Assembly (NCBI GenBank): GCA_030168575.1 | Contig: CP115555.1 | Location: 1,426,001-1,490,000, forward strand | Length of the DNA stretch: 64,000 nucleotides | Reading direction: 5' to 3' | From: Methanomassiliicoccales archaeon LGM-RCC1 | GTDB taxonomy: Archaea; Thermoplasmatota; Thermoplasmata; Methanomassiliicoccales; Methanomethylophilaceae | In this document: positions 8,597 through 16,325 of the stretch, piece after piece | Layout: every line of letters begins with the position of its first letter | How positions within the stretch are numbered: the first letter of the stretch is position 1 | The notes under the pieces: generated by a model | Database searches by the model: none | What the model was told of the DNA's origin: nothing | The model's input: the letters and a program-made list of their open reading frames with translations, nothing else | Translations under genes and position numbers: made by a program

Positions 8597-10660
8597 TTAC
8601 TTCAGCTGCCAGCAGCCGTTGTGTTCTATGAACCACTGCTGGGAACGGAGCGCCTTGCCATCCTTCTTGACAGGGACGTAGGTTCCGTCCTCCTTCAGCT
8701 CCTTGGCCTTCACGTTGTCCGCGAAGTGGATGTCCAGGATGTTCTCCTTGATGGACTTCATGAGATCCTTATCCAGAACAGGGAACAGGACCTCGATTCT
8801 TGCCAGAAGGTTCCTTGGCATCATATCCGAGGATCCCATGTACATCTCGGGCTTGCCGTTGTTGTGGAAGTAGTAGATCCTCGAGTGCTCCAGGAACCTG
8901 TCGACGATACTGATGACGCGGATGTTCTTGGATACATCCGAGATTCCGGGGCGGAGACAGCAGAGTCCCCTGATGTTCAGATCTATCTTGACACCGGCGT
9001 TGGATGCCTTGTAAAGGGCTGCGATGATATCCTGGTCGATGAGTCCGTTGGCCTTCATGATGATGTGGCCGTTTCCGTTGGACTCATGGCATTTGATCTC
9101 CGTATCGATCTTCTTGAGGAGCGATGCCTTGAGAGTTGCAGGGGCTACGAGCAGGTGGTTGTACTTCCTCTGTCCGTAGTATCCGGTTAGCGCGTTGAAC
9201 AGTTCGCTGACGTCCTCTCCGATCTCCTTATTGACCGTGAGGAACGATATGTCGCCGTACTGCTTGGCAGTACTGACGTTGTAGTTACCTGAGCTGAGGT
9301 GGGTGTATGTGACGAGATGTCCATTTTCCAGCCTGACTACCTGGAGCAGCTTGGAGTGGACCTTGAGATTGACGGGGCCGTACACCACATGCACTCCGAT
9401 GGCTTCCAGGTCCTTCGCCCATTTGATGTTGCGGTCCTCATCGAACTTCGCACGGAGCTCCATCAGGACGGATACGCTCTTCCCGTTCATCCTGGCGGCC
9501 TTCAGGGCCTCGAATATAGATGGATCTGTTCCCAGTCTGTAAAGGCAGATCTTGATGCTCTGGACGTTGGGATCCATAGCGGATTGCCTCATGAACCTGA
9601 CGATGTTGGCGAACGACTCGTACGGGTGGTAGAGGATCCTGTCCCTCTTCTTAATCCACTCGAAGATGTCGCCATCCTCCTGAAGATCGGTGGGCGTCGT
9701 CTGTATGAGCGGCTTCTCCTTCAGAGAAGGACGGTCTATGGCGTACAGCTGCCAGAGGCTGGAAAGGGCAAGTGCATCCTTGGTGGTGATGACTTGCTCA
9801 TCAGATAGGTTGAGGTTCCTGAGGAACCTTGACTGCATGTTCTTGGGCATGGACGATTCAGTGATCATGGCAACGGGGTAACCCATATCCCTTCCGTTGA
9901 TGCTCTCCTCCACAGCATCCATGAGATCGCATGCCTCATCGATCGTGATCTTGACATCCGCATTCCTAATGATGCAGAACGAGTACGCACCGAGGATGGT
10001 CATTCCGGGGAACAGCAGATGCGCGGAGTCCTTGATGACATCCTCCAGGAGGACGTATTCCAGCTTGCTCTTACCTGCGGTGACGCGGACGAACCTGTTC
10101 AGTGTGTCGGGCACCTTGACCCTAGCATATACGACTCCGTTCTCCTCTCCCCTGAGCCTGAATGCTACGTTGACTGAGTTGTTCGATATGAATGGGAACG
10201 GGTGAGAAATGTCCAGGGCAAGCGGGGTCAACATCATGTGGACCCTCTCTTTGTAGAACTTCCTGACGCACTCCAGCTGCTCGTCCGTCAACTCATCGAT
10301 TCTCTTGATGCGGATCTTCTCCTTGGCAAGGAGTTTCCTCAACGATTTCCAACAGACCTCGTAGTCGCTGTAGAGCTTGTTCATCCTCTCGGACACCATG
10401 CCGATGATCTTGTCGTTGTTGATGTAGTCGGGAGCGCTCTGGGCGATTGAAGGAGTCTTGCTGAGGAGACCCGGCATGCGGATCATCAGGAACTCGTTCA
10501 GATTGTTGTAGCAGATCGCAAGGAACTTTACCCTCTCCAACAAGGGGTTGTCGGAATTGTTGGCCTCATCCAGACATCTCTGGTTGAACTCTAGCCATGA
10601 CATCTCCCTGTTGATGTAGTACTTCTTGTCGTAGAGATCGATTTTCGTTGACATTCCCAT
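8597..10660 (-). CDS. ppk1: Polyphosphate kinase 1
   Basis: 687 residues, full family length. N-terminal domain, head domain and two phospholipase-D-like catalytic domains are recognisable. The autophosphorylated His lies in KVHSKLLQV (about residue 425) and the second active-site His in FLEHSRIYYFHN (about 580). Reversibly forms polyphosphate from ATP. The ATG at 10658-10660 gives the listed start; the ATG two codons later (10654) has slightly better spacing from AAGGA. Ends in TAA two bases inside the T run of the shared terminator. Confidence 0.93.
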   Translation of the reverse strand: MGMSTKIDLYDKKYYINREMSWLEFNQRCLDEANNSDNPLLERVKFLAICYNNLNEFLMIRMPGLLSKTPSIAQSAPDYINNDKIIGMVSERMNKLYSDYEVCWKSLRKLLAKEKIRIKRIDELTDEQLECVRKFYKERVHMMLTPLALDISHPFPFISNNSVNVAFRLRGEENGVVYARVKVPDTLNRFVRVTAGKSKLEYVLLEDVIKDSAHLLFPGMTILGAYSFCIIRNADVKITIDEACDLMDAVEESINGRDMGYPVAMITESSMPKNMQSRFLRNLNLSDEQVITTKDALALSSLWQLYAIDRPSLKEKPLIQTTPTDLQEDGDIFEWIKKRDRILYHPYESFANIVRFMRQSAMDPNVQSIKICLYRLGTDPSIFEALKAARMNGKSVSVLMELRAKFDEDRNIKWAKDLEAIGVHVVYGPVNLKVHSKLLQVVRLENGHLVTYTHLSSGNYNVSTAKQYGDISFLTVNKEIGEDVSELFNALTGYYGQRKYNHLLVAPATLKASLLKKIDTEIKCHESNGNGHIIMKANGLIDQDIIAALYKASNAGVKIDLNIRGLCCLRPGISDVSKNIRVISIVDRFLEHSRIYYFHNNGKPEMYMGSSDMMPRNLLARIEVLFPVLDKDLMKSIKENILDIHFADNVKAKELKEDGTYVPVKKDGKALRSQQWFIEHNGCWQLK

Positions 10661-10775
10661 CCATCCTTTGAAAATGCAGGCTTATTAAGGTAATTATAAT
10701 TAATAAAGGTGCTTACTTAACTTGGTAAAATTCTAAACCGCTACGGATATCAATGATTAATACCGTCTCCAGAAC

Positions 10776-11405
10776 GTGAACACCGTTACGGAAGAACTTA
10801 ACACATTCATCGACGGAGTCGGATCGATGATCGAAGATGTGGAGAACCATTTCGTCAACAGGCAGAATGACTTCCGTTCGATGTGCTTCTACAACATCTA
10901 TAACCGCGGCATCCTGACCAGAGAGATCGTCACACTTCTGGAGAGGTCGGTCAGACCATTCCAGGAAGAGGACAACCAGGCTCAGGAGAATGAGAGGGTC
11001 GTCATAGTCACCAGAGGGCTGTTCACCGACACCATGTCCTCGATAGAGAAGGCTGCGAAGGATTGCATCCCCGCTTACTGGATGAACGACATCAAGGAAG
11101 AGGCGATGAAGGACAACAGCTACCTGTACCTCAGGTACATCATCTATGCCTCGGCCAAGAAGGGATTGGTCTCGGAGAAAGAGCTCAAGGAATGGGACCT
11201 GGTGTTCCTGATGAGGAATCTGGTCATGCATAACAACTCCGTCTCCGACAGGTCCATGATCTTCGAGATGGGCGATCTGAAGATCTCCATGCGTCCGGAC
11301 AGGATGATGAAGGGCCCGGCCAACACATTCGTGATCCTGAGCGAGAAGGCGGTAGAGCTGTTCTACAACTGGCTGAAGGCAGTGAACGAGGCGTACAGGA
11401 GATGA
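10776..11405 (+). CDS. HEPN-like domain protein, function unknown
   Basis: 209 residues, mostly helical, starting at GTG (10776) because an in-frame TAA lies 15 bases upstream; an in-frame ATG at codon 18 is the alternative. Near residue 150 it has MRNLVMHNNS, an Rx4H motif with Asn after Arg, followed by a GDLKISM strand turn. This is the hallmark of HEPN domains, many of which are RNases or RNA binders in toxin and defence systems. Overlaps the methyltransferase start by four bases (ATGA), so the two are co-expressed. The family call rests on the motif only. Confidence 0.5.
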   Translation: MNTVTEELNTFIDGVGSMIEDVENHFVNRQNDFRSMCFYNIYNRGILTREIVTLLERSVRPFQEEDNQAQENERVVIVTRGLFTDTMSSIEKAAKDCIPAYWMNDIKEEAMKDNSYLYLRYIIYASAKKGLVSEKELKEWDLVFLMRNLVMHNNSVSDRSMIFEMGDLKISMRPDRMMKGPANTFVILSEKAVELFYNWLKAVNEAYRR

Positions 11406-11974
11406 GTCAGGAAGAGCTCTGGAATCGGCTCTATTCCGGGAACCAGACGACTTGGAGAGGCAACACTTCCATCCCCATTCCGAACAAAGGAAAGGCTTTG
11501 GATCTCGGATGCGGCAACGGTAAGACGACGTCCACCCTCATCGATAACGGATACGATGTCACCGGCGTCGACTTCTCATCGGTGGCAGTCGAACAGTGCA
11601 GGGAACGTTTCAAGGATTCGGAATTCCGTGTTTGCAGCATCACAGATATGCCGTTCGATGACCGCTCCTTCGATTATATCACGGCCGTCCATGTTATGGA
11701 GCATCTGAACGACGAGGAACTTTCTTCGACCGTCGGAGAGATTCGCAGGGTGCTGAAGGATGGCGGATACGTCTTCGTCAGGAGCTTCACCCCTAACGAC
11801 ATGCGCTCCAAGAAGAGAGAGGATTCCGACATCTTCTATCGCTTCTACGATGAATCGATGATCAGGGATGCCTTTAGGGATTTCACCATCGAATCGTTGG
11901 AGACCAAGGAGGAACCGACCAGGTTCGGCACGGTACGCTCCAGAGTCGAGGCCCTAATGAAACTTAATACCTGA
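11402..11974 (+). CDS. Class I SAM-dependent methyltransferase
   Basis: 190 residues. SAM-binding motif I ALDLGCGNGKTTS (about 31-43), acidic loop VDFS, and motif near FDYITAVHVMEHL (about 91-103) show a Rossmann methyltransferase of the UbiE/TehB-like group. Substrate unknown. Coupled to the HEPN-like gene by ATGA overlap. The mobile element is inserted at its very end: the stop codon (11972-11974) lies inside the left inverted repeat. Without the element the frame would read LNI-stop instead of LNT-stop, so the protein is essentially unharmed. Confidence 0.85.
   Translation: MSQEELWNRLYSGNQTTWRGNTSIPIPNKGKALDLGCGNGKTTSTLIDNGYDVTGVDFSSVAVEQCRERFKDSEFRVCSITDMPFDDRSFDYITAVHVMEHLNDEELSSTVGEIRRVLKDGGYVFVRSFTPNDMRSKKREDSDIFYRFYDESMIRDAFRDFTIESLETKEEPTRFGTVRSRVEALMKLNT
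11964..11969. repeat. Left target-site duplication
   Basis: TTAATA directly abutting the left inverted repeat; identical to 13740-13745. Confidence 0.75.
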
Positions 11975-11986
11975 CTTTGACACATC
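11970..11986. repeat. Left terminal inverted repeat
   Basis: CCTGACTTTGACACATC; exact reverse complement of 13723-13739. Confidence 0.9.
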
Positions 11987-12437
11987 TGCCAATCATTATT
12001 CTAAAAAACGGGAACCGACAGAATTTGACAGTTGTCGATATGGAGCGGGATCTAACCGTGGAGGACATCTCTGATTGGACACATCAGGCGATATGATACG
12101 GATAGACACCCATTCCTGACTTGAGTTATATCGGAAATCAAGAACCGACGGACCGCTCATCCATTCAATGTTCCTAACGGGCATCAGCTGTCAAATTTCG
12201 TCTCGGATTAAACGAGAATAATCCGAGTCCTCGGACGTCTGGACCGAACGGATCATGTGTCAAATGAAGTTGTTTCAAAGGATGGAAAATGCTCTGAATG
12301 ATCATCGCGCAACACAAGCGGTGACGTTCCATTGAATGATACGGCGTTTATTATGATGAACATAAACATGCATTTTCTGGATAGGGACCGACGAACCGGA
12401 CGCACAATTATATTCTAAAGATACAACCCATCCGACG
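11987..12437. other. Gene-free left part of the mobile element
   Basis: 451 bases without a credible gene. It holds further copies of the core of the terminal repeat: AATTTGACAG (12022-12031), its inverse CTGTCAAATT (12188-12197) and ATGTGTCAAA (12255-12264), plus a weaker TTGGACACATCAGG (12075-12088). A GACCGA-type word also recurs. These could be subterminal transposase-binding sites or the remains of nested insertions. The tnpB promoter is at its right end. Confidence 0.6.
12405..12413 (+). promoter_or_regulatory. TATA box of tnpB
   Basis: AATTATATT centred about 29 bases before the ATG at 12438, with no Shine-Dalgarno sequence; points to a leaderless mRNA started inside the element. Confidence 0.5.
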
Positions 12438-13772
12438 ATGTGCTACAAAGTGCTCAAGATGAGGATCGAGCCCAATGCTACTCAAAGGGATATGATAGAC
12501 TGCACCATCGGCTACAACAGGTACGTCTTCAACTACCTCATCACTGCCAACAAACTGGCTTATGCCGAGGAGGAGAGGATCCTATCTGAGTTCGAGATGA
12601 ACAACCTCTGCACCAAATTAAGGAAGATGTGGCCGTGCTTCCGGAAGATGCACAGCATGACCCACAACGACGTATCGAGAAGGGTACATCAGGCCTGTTC
12701 CAAATGCAGGGAGAACGCGGTCAGGAAGAGGGACAGGGCCGTGGCGAAAGGGACCATACCTGCCGGATCTCCGATTGACATGTCATGGCCGAGGTACAGG
12801 AAGTAGGGTAGGTACGATTCCTACGCCCATCTTTCCAAAAGGGACTTCGGATTGGAGTATGCTGTAAATGTAAACGGGAAGAGGGTCAGGAAGCTGAGGC
12901 TGGGGAAGGTCAAGGGGCTGATAAGGTGCTACAACCAGGACACGCCTCTACCGGGGGAGCCGAAGACCTGCATCATATCAAGGAAGGACATGGGCACCCA
13001 TATGGAATACTACGCGTGCATCTCTTACGAATTCCCAGCCGAAGAGCCCAAGGAGCACTCGGAGCCCAAGGCCGTCGGAGTGGATATGGGCATAAGGCAC
13101 ATAGCGGCAACATCGTACTGTAAGACCTACGACCACAGCAACGACATGCGGAACGATCTGAAGAAACTGAAGAAGCTCAGTCAAAGGCTGTCCAAGGACT
13201 GCTGTGATCCTGTCAAGGAGAGGAAGGCACGCAGCAGGCTCAGGCATCACCATGAGAAAATGGTAAACAAAAGGAAGGAGAACATAGAGAGGATATCGAA
13301 GGAGATAGTGGACAACAACGACATCATTGTGATGGAGAAATTGAACGTGAAGAAGCTGTGGAACAGGTCGTTATCGAAGAGCATGACCCGCGGTTTCGTC
13401 AACAGTTCCCTGGGATTGCTGAGAAACAGGATCCAAAGCAAGGCAGAATGCGCCGGCAAGAGGGTGATCGAAGTCAATCCCAGAGGGACTTCCCAGATGT
13501 GTTCCCAATGCGGAGCGGAAGTGAAGAAGAAGCTGGATGTCCGCATACATATGTGCCCCTGCTGCGGCCTCACCGTGGACAGGGATGTCAATGCGGCGAT
13601 CAATATACTTCACAGGGGGTGGACCGGCCACCCCGTTCCTGCAAAGGACGAATCGCCGACCGCCATGATAGGCGGAGAGGCACGTACAGAGACCTTCACC
13701 GATCGGTCAGCCGGATCGCTGCGATGTGTCAAAGTCAGGTTAATATCTGAGCAGTCAATCACACACGCATGA
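12438..13772 (+). CDS. tnpB: TnpB-type RNA-guided nuclease homologue with in-frame amber codon
   Basis: 444 codons plus stop, read through one TAG at 12804-12806 (codon 123); both halves are in the same frame with no other stop. RuvC residues are intact: Asp216 in GVDMGIRH, Glu300 in IIVMEKLN, Asp383 in TVDRDVNAAINIL, with a CxxC...CxxC zinc ribbon (about 355-376, TSQMCSQCG). The TAG falls in the N-terminal half at RYRK-TAG-GRYDSY, where homologues continue without a gap. It could be pyrrolysine, given that no gene here ends in TAG, or a nonsense mutation. The frame runs through the right inverted repeat and stops at TGA 13770-13772, outside the element, overlapping the next start. Confidence 0.85.
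13616..13739 (+). ncRNA. Possible omega-RNA-like structured region at tnpB 3' end
   Basis: Three consecutive hairpin-forming segments lie in the last 125 bases of the element: GGGGTGG/CCACCCC (13616-13634, 7-bp stem), CCGCC/GGCGG (13660-13675) and the palindrome ACCGATCGGT (13698-13707), followed by the right terminal repeat. In IS605-type elements the TnpB guide RNA scaffold overlaps the 3' end of tnpB and reaches the element end, the guide being host sequence beyond it. By analogy a guide here would start in TTAATATCTGAGC. Existence of the RNA is inference. Confidence 0.3.
13723..13739. repeat. Right terminal inverted repeat
   Basis: GATGTGTCAAAGTCAGG; exact reverse complement of the left repeat. 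It is translated as part of the tnpB frame (RCVKVR). Confidence 0.9.
13740..13745. repeat. Right target-site duplication
   Basis: TTAATA directly abutting the right inverted repeat; identical to 11964-11969. Confidence 0.75.
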
Positions 13773-14116
13773 AATGCTCGAAATGCGGTTTCGATAACGC
13801 AGATGATGCCCTCTTCTGCGAGAAATGCGATTGGAAGCTGAGCGAGACCTACATACCCGAGATGAAGGTCAACCGTGCGATCTTCTCATACGTCGCCCTG
13901 ATCGTCGGAATAATCGCCGTCATCCCCATAATCATCGGAGACATGCTCATCGTCTCCCTGATCCTCGGTGCGATCGGACTTGTCCTCGGAGGATACTCCT
14001 TCAACGCATCCAGGCTGATGAACCTGCCCAACAAGAACCTCCTGCTGGCCCTTGGCGGCATCGGACTCCTGCTGAGCGTCATCGCATTCATGTACGGACT
14101 GACGATCCTGGTGTGA
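13769..14116 (+). CDS. Zinc-ribbon membrane protein
   Basis: 115 residues. An N-terminal zinc ribbon (CSKCGFDNADDALFCEKCDW, residues 3-22) is followed by three hydrophobic helices (about 37-58, 62-80, 92-112). Such zinc-ribbon-plus-TM proteins are common small archaeal membrane proteins of unknown role. Its ATG overlaps the tnpB read-through stop (ATGA) only because of the insertion; originally it lay 18 bases after the methyltransferase stop and was probably co-transcribed with it. Confidence 0.75.
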   Translation: MKCSKCGFDNADDALFCEKCDWKLSETYIPEMKVNRAIFSYVALIVGIIAVIPIIIGDMLIVSLILGAIGLVLGGYSFNASRLMNLPNKNLLLALGGIGLLLSVIAFMYGLTILV

Positions 14117-14118
14117 AC

Positions 14119-14655
14119 ATGGCGATCTACCGCGGGAAGTACATACTCGAAGGTCTCGACGAGATCACTCCAGATATGGAGCACAACCTCGACATTGCCT
14201 ACGAGATATGCCTGTCCTACAAGGACGACTTCCCGTGCGAGATGTGCGGAAGATGCTGCCACCAGCCCAACATCGTGATCCTCCCGGAGGAGATCGACAG
14301 GGTCGCTTCGGCTGCAGGCATCACGCCGTTCATGTTCAGAAGGAACTACGTCGTGGAGATGCCTGACGGAAGGTTCCTGATAAACAAGCAGAACAACGGG
14401 CCCTGTCCCTTCCTTGGCGATGACAAGAGATGCACCGTCTGGAAGGACAGACCCCAGATCTGCGATGATTTCCCTTACGCCGTATCTATGTTCATGAGCA
14501 GGGTCTACCTTGCTCTGACCAATCCCGATGCGGATATTCTGAAACTCATCGCCTACATGGACTCGAAATGGCCTTGCACCAGGGTCATCAAGAGGACGAT
14601 CAAAGAAAAGATAGAGGAGCGCAGAGAGGACGTTATCCTCCCTGAGGCTCACTGA
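14119..14655 (+). CDS. YkgJ-family cysteine-cluster protein
   Basis: 178 residues from the ATG two bases after the preceding stop. Two cysteine groups, CEMCGRCCHQPNI (about 36-48) and CPFLGDDKRCTVWKDRPQIC (about 94-113), match the YkgJ/UPF0153 zinc- or iron-binding family. Biochemical function of the family is poorly known. Part of the rightward gene string starting at the HEPN-like gene; its end overlaps the convergent acyl-CoA synthetase gene by seven bases. Confidence 0.8.
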   Translation: MAIYRGKYILEGLDEITPDMEHNLDIAYEICLSYKDDFPCEMCGRCCHQPNIVILPEEIDRVASAAGITPFMFRRNYVVEMPDGRFLINKQNNGPCPFLGDDKRCTVWKDRPQICDDFPYAVSMFMSRVYLALTNPDADILKLIAYMDSKWPCTRVIKRTIKEKIEERREDVILPEAH

Positions 14656-16325
14656 TTCTGGTTTGCAAGCTCCTTGTCCTTGTTGCGGATATCGACACGT
14701 TTGATCTTACCGCTGATGGACTTGGGGAGCTCCTTCACGAAATCGACTGCCCTGGGGTACTTGTACGGGGCTGTCTCTTTCTTGACGTAGTCCTGGAGTT
14801 CCTTCTTGAGCTCGTCCGTGCCCTCGTATCCGTCCCTCAGGACGATGGTGGCCTTGACGATCTGTCCCCTTACCGGGTCCGGAACCGCAGTGACGGCACA
14901 CTCGAGACAGCAGGGGTGGGTCAGGAGAACCGATTCGATCTCGAACGGACTGATCCTGTATCCTGAGGATTTTATGACGTCGTCGTTCCTTCCGACATAC
15001 CAGAAGTAACCGTCCTCGTCCTTCCAGGCGAGGTCACCGGTATGATGGAATCCTCCGAAGAGCGTGGCCCTTGTCTTCTGCCTGTCGTGCAGATAGCCGA
15101 CGAAGATTCCTGCGGGGTGGGGGTCCACTCCTACGACGATCTCCCCGACCACGCTGGGCGGACAGGGCTTGCCGTTCTCGTCGATGATATCTACCTTGTA
15201 TTGAGGTGAGGGTTTACCCATGGAACCGGGCTTGGGGGTCATTCCCCTGAGGTTACCGACTATGACTGTGGACTCGGACTGTCCGAATCCCTCCATGAGC
15301 TTCAGTCCTGTGGCCTGATACCACTTGTCGAATGTATCCGCATTGAGCGCCTCACCAGCGATGTTGGTGTGGGTGAGGGACGAAAGGTCGTGGCCTTCCA
15401 GTCCTGCGTTGCAGTACATCCTGAACATGGTGGGCGGACAGCAGAATGTTGTGATCCTGTACTTCTCGATGAGATTCAGCACAGCCACGGGGTCGAACTT
15501 GTTGTGCTCGTACACGAACAGTCCGGCCTCCATGATCCACTGGCCGTACAGCTTTCCCCATGCGGTCTTAGCCCATCCAGTCTCGGCGACAGTCCAGTGA
15601 AGCCCATCGGGAACGACGCAATGCCAATGCTTGGCGGTGAGGATGTGTCCTATGGGGTACGAGTGGTCGTGCACGGCCATCTTGGGGTTGCCTGAGGTTC
15701 CCGATGTGAAGTAGATCAGCATCATGTCCCTGACGTGAGTGGGGACCCTCTTCCAATCCTCTGAAGCGGCCTCGACTCCGGCATCGAAGTCATCCCATCC
15801 GGGAGGACAGGGGCCGTTGTACTGCGAGTTGGTCATGCACTTGAACTTGAGCGTGGGGATGTTCTCGGCTTTATCGAATTCCTGCCACACGGGTGCATCT
15901 GATGTCACGATGGCCGCCTTGATGGAAGCGGAGTTGATACGGTACTCGATATCATGCTTCTTCAGCATGAATGTGGCTGGGATCACCACTGCGCCCATCT
16001 TGTGGAGGGCTGCGGTGACATACCAGAACTGGTAGTTATGCTTCAGGACGACAAGGACCATGTCTCCCTTCTTGACGCCATGTGCCGTAAGGTAATTGGC
16101 AGTCTTGTCGGACAGGCGCTTGATGTCGGCGAACGTGAACACCTTCTCGTGTCCCCTGTCGTCGCACCAGACCAATGCCCTGCGGTCGGGATCGTTGATG
16201 GCGATGTCGTCTACGATGTCGTAGCCGAAGTTGAAATTGTCGGGGTAGTGAACGCTGTATGTCTTCAGGAGACCGTTCTCGTCGTACGTCTCGTTGACGT
16301 AGCGGAGGTTGATGTCCCTGGTCAT
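14649..16325 (-). CDS. Acyl-CoA synthetase, medium-chain/acetyl-CoA synthetase-like (third pair)
   Basis: 558 residues of the AMP-forming ANL superfamily. Phosphate loop LIYFTSGTSGNPKM (about 188), GFGQSESTV (about 315), hinge/A8 region YVGRNDDVIKSSGYRISPFE (about 435) and catalytic C-terminal Lys in SISGKIKR (about 540). Very similar to the synthetase at 18332-19972, including the opening NLRYVNETYDENG and PDNFNFGYD, so the two arose by duplication. Overlaps the upstream HTH-cupin gene by four bases. Likely activates a short- or branched-chain or aromatic acid; exact substrate unknown. Last gene of the seven-gene leftward operon. Confidence 0.88.
   Translation of the reverse strand: MTRDINLRYVNETYDENGLLKTYSVHYPDNFNFGYDIVDDIAINDPDRRALVWCDDRGHEKVFTFADIKRLSDKTANYLTAHGVKKGDMVLVVLKHNYQFWYVTAALHKMGAVVIPATFMLKKHDIEYRINSASIKAAIVTSDAPVWQEFDKAENIPTLKFKCMTNSQYNGPCPPGWDDFDAGVEAASEDWKRVPTHVRDMMLIYFTSGTSGNPKMAVHDHSYPIGHILTAKHWHCVVPDGLHWTVAETGWAKTAWGKLYGQWIMEAGLFVYEHNKFDPVAVLNLIEKYRITTFCCPPTMFRMYCNAGLEGHDLSSLTHTNIAGEALNADTFDKWYQATGLKLMEGFGQSESTVIVGNLRGMTPKPGSMGKPSPQYKVDIIDENGKPCPPSVVGEIVVGVDPHPAGIFVGYLHDRQKTRATLFGGFHHTGDLAWKDEDGYFWYVGRNDDVIKSSGYRISPFEIESVLLTHPCCLECAVTAVPDPVRGQIVKATIVLRDGYEGTDELKKELQDYVKKETAPYKYPRAVDFVKELPKSISGKIKRVDIRNKDKELANQNQ

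Larger units (their letters stand above)
11970..13739. mobile_element. TIR/TSD-bounded element carrying only tnpB
   Basis: 1770 bases bounded by perfect 17-bp inverted repeats: CCTGACTTTGACACATC at 11970-11986 and its complement at 13723-13739. Immediately outside are direct repeats TTAATA (11964-11969 and 13740-13745), a 6-bp target duplication. The only gene is a RuvC-type tnpB; no tnpA and no DDE transposase is encoded. IS200/IS605 elements have neither terminal inverted repeats nor duplications, so this looks like a non-autonomous DDE-type element that carries tnpB. It sits between a methyltransferase and a zinc-ribbon gene that would otherwise be 18 bases apart. Confidence 0.85.

Noticed and set aside
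11970-13739. Classification as an IS200/IS605 element
   Set aside because: No tnpA, no subterminal hairpin ends at the boundaries, and the unit has perfect terminal inverted repeats with a target duplication.
13825-14118. Upstream extension of the YkgJ gene
   Set aside because: It overlaps the zinc-ribbon membrane gene in another frame and is Arg/His-rich nonsense; the ATG at 14119 fits the family N-terminus.
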